Assembly: GCA_046349395.1 (NCBI GenBank)
Contig: JAXMCK010000003.1
Coordinates: 806,001 to 870,000, forward strand
Source of the DNA: JAXMCK01 sp046349395
Lineage (GTDB): Bacteria; Pseudomonadota; Alphaproteobacteria; Geminicoccales; Geminicoccaceae
Length of the DNA stretch: 64,000 nt
Direction: 5' to 3'
Each line of letters begins with the position of its first letter. Position 1 is the first letter of the stretch. Positions 60,281 through 64,000 of this stretch are shown here, one piece after another. The notes under the pieces are model-generated. The model saw only the letters and a program-made list of their open reading frames with translations, did not search any database and had not been told where the DNA came from. A program made the position numbers and the translations under genes.

Positions 60281-61063
60281 ATGTTCTTCGATCCCAAGTC
60301 CGTCTCGCTGGCGGGTCGCAAAGGGCTCGTCACCGGCATCGCCAACGAGCAGTCCATCGCCTGGGGCTGCGCCAAGGGCTTCCGCTTCCTCGGTGCGGAT
60401 CTGGCCGTCACCTATCTGAACGAACGCGCTCTGACGCATGTGGAGCCGCTGGCAAAGCAGCTCGAAGCGCCGATCGTCATGCCGCTCGATCTTCGCGAGG
60501 ACGGCCAGCTCGAGGCCGTGTTCGAGCGCATCACGAAGGAATGGGGTGAGCTCGACTTCGTGCTGCACTCGCTGGCCTTCTGCCCGAAGGAGGACCTGCA
60601 CGGGCGGGTGGTCGATGCCTCGAAGGAGGGTTTCCTGCAGGCGATGGAGATCTCCTGCTGGTCGTTCCTGCGGATGGCGCATCTGGCCGAGCCGCTGATG
60701 AAGCGGGGCGGGGCGCTGTTCACGATGACCTACTACGGTGCGAACCGCGTCGTCGAGCACTACAACCTCATGGGTCCGGTAAAGGCGGCGCTGGAGAGTG
60801 CGACCCGCTACATGGCAGCCGAGCTCGGGCCGAAGGGTATTCGCGTGCACGCGATTTCGCCCGGGCCGCTGAAGACCCGTGCCGCGTCGGGCCTCGCGGA
60901 CTTCGACGAGTTGTTAGACCGGGCGCAGGCGAAGGCACCGGCACGGAGCCTCGTCTCGATCGACGATGTTGGCCTTGCGACGGCCTACCTGGCGACCGAT
61001 GCCGCGAAGCTGATGACGGGCGACACCCTCTACATCGACGGCGGCTACAACATTATCGACTGA
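60281..61063 (+). CDS. fabI: Enoyl-ACP reductase FabI
   Basis: 260 residues, FabI-type SDR. GLVTGIANEQSIAWGCAKGF nucleotide motif, LAFCPKEDL, and the FabI catalytic Tyr-x6-Lys in HYNLMGPVKAALE; ISPGPLKTRAASGL precedes the substrate loop. Reduces enoyl-ACP in fatty-acid synthesis, possibly a second paralogue since the LAFCPKEDLHGR loop departs from the usual housekeeping form. Start ATG 60281. Confidence 0.9.
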   Translation: MFFDPKSVSLAGRKGLVTGIANEQSIAWGCAKGFRFLGADLAVTYLNERALTHVEPLAKQLEAPIVMPLDLREDGQLEAVFERITKEWGELDFVLHSLAFCPKEDLHGRVVDASKEGFLQAMEISCWSFLRMAHLAEPLMKRGGALFTMTYYGANRVVEHYNLMGPVKAALESATRYMAAELGPKGIRVHAISPGPLKTRAASGLADFDELLDRAQAKAPARSLVSIDDVGLATAYLATDAAKLMTGDTLYIDGGYNIID

Positions 61064-61138
61064 CGCCACCTCCCGTTGCGCCGATGCCGGTCCGGTCGTA
61101 CCCCGGGCCGGCGCGGTCGCGCGCGACGGGGAGGGTCG

Positions 61139-62275
61139 ATGAAGATCACGGGCGTTCGAACCACGCCGCTGTTCCTGCCCTACAAGCAGCCCTACCACTG
61201 GGCGTTCGACGTGGTCGAAGGGGCGGAGATCGTGCTCGTCGCGATCGAGACGGACGCCGGGGTGACGGGCTACGGCGAGTGCTGCTGCGTTCCCGACGGG
61301 GCCAGCATCCGGCAGATGCTTGCACGGGTGACACCTTCCCTGATCGGGGTCGACGCCTTCGCGATCGCCGCTACGGTCGAGCGTCTGCATCGGAGCTTCT
61401 TCGCGAGCTGCGGGCCGGGCAACCAGCGGCGGTTGTCCAACCAGGTGCTGTGCGGCATCGAGCTGGCGCTCTGGGACGCCGTCGGCAAGGCGCTGGGGCA
61501 GCCGGTCTACAACCTGCTGGGCGGCCCGGTGCGGGACGACGTCGCCTATTTCGGCTTCGTCCAGGGCGACGGGCCGGCCGAGGTGGGGGCCAGTGCCGGG
61601 GCGCTGGCGGAGCGCGGCTTCGAGGTGATCTACGCCAAGGTCGGGCGGGGTGACGCCATCGACCTCGCCAATGTCCGGGCGATCCGGGAGGCGATCGGTG
61701 ACAAGCGGCTGCGGCTGGATGCCAACGAGGCGTGGGACACGCTGACCGCACGGCGCATGGTCGAGAAGCTGCGGCCGTTCGGCATCGAGTTCCTGGAGCA
61801 GCCATCGCCGTCGGAGAGCCCCGCCGCATTGGCGCGAGTGCGCAAGGCACTGGACGTGCCGATCGCGGCGGACCAGCTCGTCATGACGCCGTCGGACGTG
61901 TTCGAGGTCTGCCGGCACGAGGCGGCGGACGTGATCGTGCTGGGGCTGCACGAGGTCGGCGGCATCCTGGGGCTGCGGAAAGCGGCGGCGGTGGCCGAGT
62001 CGGCCGGGCTCTCGATCTGCCTGCACGGGGTCTACGAGAGCGGGATCACGACCTGCGCCTCGAACGTCGCGGCGGCGACGATCCCGAACCTCGACGACGG
62101 CAACCAGCTGATGATCGAGCTGCTGGCCGACGACATCGTGGGCTCGCCGAAGCTCTATCCGGTGCTGGGACGGCTGGCCGTGCTGGACGGGCCGGGCCTC
62201 GGGTTCGATCTCGACATGGATGCCGTCGGCCGCGGCGCCGAGCGGTGGCGCAAGCGGCACGGGGTGCCGGCATGA
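61139..62275 (+). CDS. Mandelate racemase/muconate lactonizing-family enzyme
   Basis: 378 residues, start after GGGAGGG. Capping domain to about 120, then the barrel with lysine in VIYAKVGRG, metal ligands in RLDANEAW, FLEQPSP and IAADQ, and the C-terminal histidine in ICLHGVYESG. This lysine/histidine pattern differs from the two-lysine enzyme at 6.8-7.9 kb, so it is a separate activity: a racemase, epimerase or sugar-acid dehydratase. The stop overlaps the next gene (ATGA). Confidence 0.85.
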   Translation: MKITGVRTTPLFLPYKQPYHWAFDVVEGAEIVLVAIETDAGVTGYGECCCVPDGASIRQMLARVTPSLIGVDAFAIAATVERLHRSFFASCGPGNQRRLSNQVLCGIELALWDAVGKALGQPVYNLLGGPVRDDVAYFGFVQGDGPAEVGASAGALAERGFEVIYAKVGRGDAIDLANVRAIREAIGDKRLRLDANEAWDTLTARRMVEKLRPFGIEFLEQPSPSESPAALARVRKALDVPIAADQLVMTPSDVFEVCRHEAADVIVLGLHEVGGILGLRKAAAVAESAGLSICLHGVYESGITTCASNVAAATIPNLDDGNQLMIELLADDIVGSPKLYPVLGRLAVLDGPGLGFDLDMDAVGRGAERWRKRHGVPA

Positions 62276-62586
62276 GAGCGCTCGTCGCGGCCTTGCTGGC
62301 GCTGCTGCCGGTGCCGGCGCTCGCGGCGGGGTTGCTGCTGCAGCAGGCCGTGCCGGCGAACGGGGCGGGCACGGCCTATCTCATGCTGGAGCGCGACCGG
62401 CTCATCACCGTCCGGGCCAGGAAGGAGAAGAGCGGGGCCTACGCGATCGAGATCACGCTCGCCGCCGACCCGCCCATCGTGCAGACGATCCGCTGCACCG
62501 ACCCCGCGGCCACGCGGCAGATCATCGACGCGCTTCGGGTCGGCGGCGAGGCGGTGCTCGACGTGACGGGGCGCTGCGAGCTGTAG
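62272..62586 (+). CDS. Small exported protein, unknown
   Basis: 104 residues. Signal peptide MRALVAALLALLPVPALA, then a short beta-rich domain with two cysteines (IRCTD, GRCEL) that could form a disulphide. Coupled to the enolase-superfamily gene by ATGA. No family recognised. It ends 3 bases from the convergent epimerase gene. Confidence 0.65.
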   Translation: MRALVAALLALLPVPALAAGLLLQQAVPANGAGTAYLMLERDRLITVRARKEKSGAYAIEITLAADPPIVQTIRCTDPAATRQIIDALRVGGEAVLDVTGRCEL

Positions 62587-62589
62587 GGC

Positions 62590-63588
62590 TCAGGCCAGCA
62601 CGAAGCCACGCCAGTACGGGTCGCGATCGTCGACGAAGATGGTGTTGTGGCCCGTGGTGCGGGCCCAGCCGGCGACCGAGGGGACGATGGCCACCTGGCC
62701 CGCGAGGTCGGTGGCGGCCTCGACGCGGCCTTCGAACAGGCTGCCGATGATGCTCTCGTGGACGAAATCGTCGCCGACCTTCAGGCGGCCCTTTGCGGCG
62801 AGCTGGGCCATGCGGGCGGAGGTGCCGGTCCCGCAGGGGCTGCGGTCGATGGCCCGGTCACCGTAGAAGACGGCATTGCGGCCGTTGGCTTTCGGGTCCT
62901 TCGGGCGGCCCGTCCACAGGATGTGGGAGACGCCGCGGATCGTTGGATCCAGCGGGTGCACGGGCTCGACGAGCTCGGCGAGGCGGCGGCGAAGCTCGGG
63001 CGAGAGGCGCTGGATGTCGCTCGCCGAGAGCTGGTCGAGGTCGCGGTAGCCGGGCTGCGGCTCGACGATGGCGTAGAAGTTGCCGCCATAGGAGATGTCG
63101 ACGGTGATCTCGCCGATCTCCGGGCAGTCGACGCGCACCTCGGGCAGGGCCAAGTAGGAGGCGACGTTGCGCAGGCGGACCTTCTCGACGTGCGGGCCCG
63201 CCATCTCGTACTCGGCGACGACGCGGCCGGCGGGAACGTCGAGCAGCAGGCGGCCCGGCTCCTTTGCGCTGACGAGGCCGTGTTCCAGGGCCATCGTGAC
63301 GGTCCCGATGGTGCCGTGGCCGCACATGGGCAGGCAGCCCGAGGTCTCGATGAAGAGGACGCCGATATCGCCGTCGGGTGTCGTCGGCGGGTAGAGGATC
63401 GAGCCCGACATGACCTCGTGGCCACGGGGTTCGAACATCAGAGACGTGCGCACCCAGTCGTGATGGGCGAGGAAGTCCTGGCGGCGCTCGCTCATGGTCG
63501 CGCCCGCGAGCCGTGGGCCGCCGCCGGCGACGAGGCGCACGGGGTTGCCGCAGGTGTGGCCGTCGATGCAGAAGAATGTGTGTCGCAT
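62590..63588 (-). CDS. 4-hydroxyproline 2-epimerase (proline racemase family)
   Basis: 332 residues from ATG 63588. Two catalytic cysteines: LPMCGHGTIG and DRSPCGTGTSA. The second cysteine distinguishes epimerases from trans-3-hydroxyproline dehydratases, which carry threonine there. HTFFCIDGHTCGNPVRLV and GGNFYAIVE match the 4-hydroxyproline epimerase group. Interconverts trans-4-hydroxy-L-proline and cis-4-hydroxy-D-proline. Divergent from a cupin gene whose start codon overlaps its own. Confidence 0.9.
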   Translation of the reverse strand: MRHTFFCIDGHTCGNPVRLVAGGGPRLAGATMSERRQDFLAHHDWVRTSLMFEPRGHEVMSGSILYPPTTPDGDIGVLFIETSGCLPMCGHGTIGTVTMALEHGLVSAKEPGRLLLDVPAGRVVAEYEMAGPHVEKVRLRNVASYLALPEVRVDCPEIGEITVDISYGGNFYAIVEPQPGYRDLDQLSASDIQRLSPELRRRLAELVEPVHPLDPTIRGVSHILWTGRPKDPKANGRNAVFYGDRAIDRSPCGTGTSARMAQLAAKGRLKVGDDFVHESIIGSLFEGRVEAATDLAGQVAIVPSVAGWARTTGHNTIFVDDRDPYWRGFVLA

Positions 63589-63922
63589 GGTTGCCCGGGA
63601 GCCCGCCTTGCCCGTTCCGTTCGCCGTCCGTTTCCAGCGCGACCCCGACCAACCGGCCGCGACGCACGAATGGTATGCCGATCGCACCGGCACCTTCACC
63701 GCCGGGTACTGGGCGCATGAGGGTGGGGTGATGGAGTGTCACTACACCGAGGAGGAGTTCTGCGTCCTGCTCGACGGTGTGGTCCGGCTGACCGCCGAGG
63801 ACGGGCAGACGGCGGTGTTCAGGAAGGACGACGGCTTCGTCATCCCGAAGGGCTTCAAGGGCACCTGGGAGACGGTCGAGCCGGTCCGCAAATGGTACGT
63901 GATCTGGCAGCCGCCTGGCTGA
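63587..63922 (+). CDS. Single-domain cupin (DUF861-like)
   Basis: 111 residues. Cupin motifs TGTFTAGYWAHEGGVMECHYTEEEFCVLLDGVVRLTAEDG by words, and FVIPKGFKGTWETVEPVRKWYVIW, as in ureidoglycine-aminohydrolase-like/DUF861 cupins. ATG 63587 overlaps the divergent epimerase ATG (CATG at 63586-63589), so the true start may lie elsewhere. Likely works with the epimerase; substrate unknown. The stop abuts the next minus-strand gene with no gap. Confidence 0.82.
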   Translation: MVAREPALPVPFAVRFQRDPDQPAATHEWYADRTGTFTAGYWAHEGGVMECHYTEEEFCVLLDGVVRLTAEDGQTAVFRKDDGFVIPKGFKGTWETVEPVRKWYVIWQPPG

Positions 63923-64000
63923 TCAGCCCAAGAGCAGCGCGTCGTCGTCCAGCTCGGCACCGCGCGTCTTCTTGAACTCGGCGATCAGGCCGTCGACGGT
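63923..64000 (-). CDS. C-terminus of an unidentified protein (partial)
   Basis: The last 25 residues (ending ELDDDALLLG) and a stop are present; the gene continues beyond the window. It converges on the cupin gene with zero spacing. Sequence with native codon bias (high GC at third positions) supports a real gene, but the family cannot be named. Confidence 0.5.
   Translation of the reverse strand, partial: TVDGLIAEFKKTRGAELDDDALLLG

Overview
The window is high-GC chromosomal DNA (coding regions look close to 70% G+C) and gene-dense. ATGA, GTGA or TGATG stop/start overlaps are common. Gene content points to an alphaproteobacterium, probably of Rhodospirillales or Geminicoccales type. The signs are a GapR/DUF2312 nucleoid protein, an ethylmalonyl-CoA pathway cluster (ecm, ccr, mcd), the petABC cytochrome bc1 operon beside trmL-hemF, hrcA-grpE, DUF29 and DUF3553 proteins, and PreT/PreA pyrimidine reductase. 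No tRNA, rRNA or CRISPR array was recognised. The genus cannot be named from this sequence alone.

Layout. 1-1.9 kb: end of a type II secretion operon (gspK-gspL-gspM). 1.9-2.3 kb: a structured intergenic stretch ending in a strong hairpin. 2.3-13.6 kb: mostly housekeeping genes (cupin, SDR, cytoplasmic HtrA-like protease, MFS exporter, glycine-rich RRM protein, enolase-superfamily enzyme, hrcA-grpE, argG, dipeptidase, GFA protein). 13.9-16.1 kb: a small AT-rich island with parD and a truncated parE, a small exported cysteine-containing protein and an AbiJ-type defence nuclease. 16.2-21.6 kb: the ethylmalonyl-CoA pathway genes. Here crotonyl-CoA carboxylase/reductase carries an N-terminal helix-turn-helix domain, and the ecm/ccr divergent promoter region holds repeated CAACAC boxes. 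21.7-24.3 kb: small proteins and toxin-antitoxin debris (antitoxin fragment, orphan brnA, truncated vapC, intact antitoxin, host-attachment protein). 24.3-35.1 kb: DUF1254 protein, AraC regulator, a two-subunit molybdenum hydroxylase, higBA joined in frame to pepT, an adenylate cyclase-TPR protein and vapBC. 35.2-46.3 kb: gapR, rhodanese-like protein, alaS, PHB depolymerase, petCBA, trmL, hemF, ppa, a CBS protein with a hairpin over its Shine-Dalgarno, bolA and an XRE regulator. 46.2-57 kb: a pyrimidine reductive-catabolism locus (rutR, preT, preA, MFS, beta-ureidopropionase, ABC transporter) with a RutR-box-like operator. 57-64 kb: ynfA, tenA, small conserved proteins, fabI, a second enolase-superfamily enzyme, 4-hydroxyproline epimerase and a cupin.

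How parts work together. Ecm, Ccr and Mcd are three of the defining enzymes of acetyl-CoA assimilation by the ethylmalonyl-CoA pathway. The PHB depolymerase-like protein would feed acetoacetyl/acetyl units into the same pool. PreT-PreA plus beta-ureidopropionase carry out the first and last steps of uracil/thymine reduction. The middle enzyme, dihydropyrimidinase, is not in the window. The most distinctive observations are the HTH-CCR fusion with its candidate operator array, the PepT-HigB reading-frame fusion containing the higBA operator palindrome, the Shine-Dalgarno-sequestering hairpin before the CBS gene, and the AbiJ-type defence gene in an AT-rich island.
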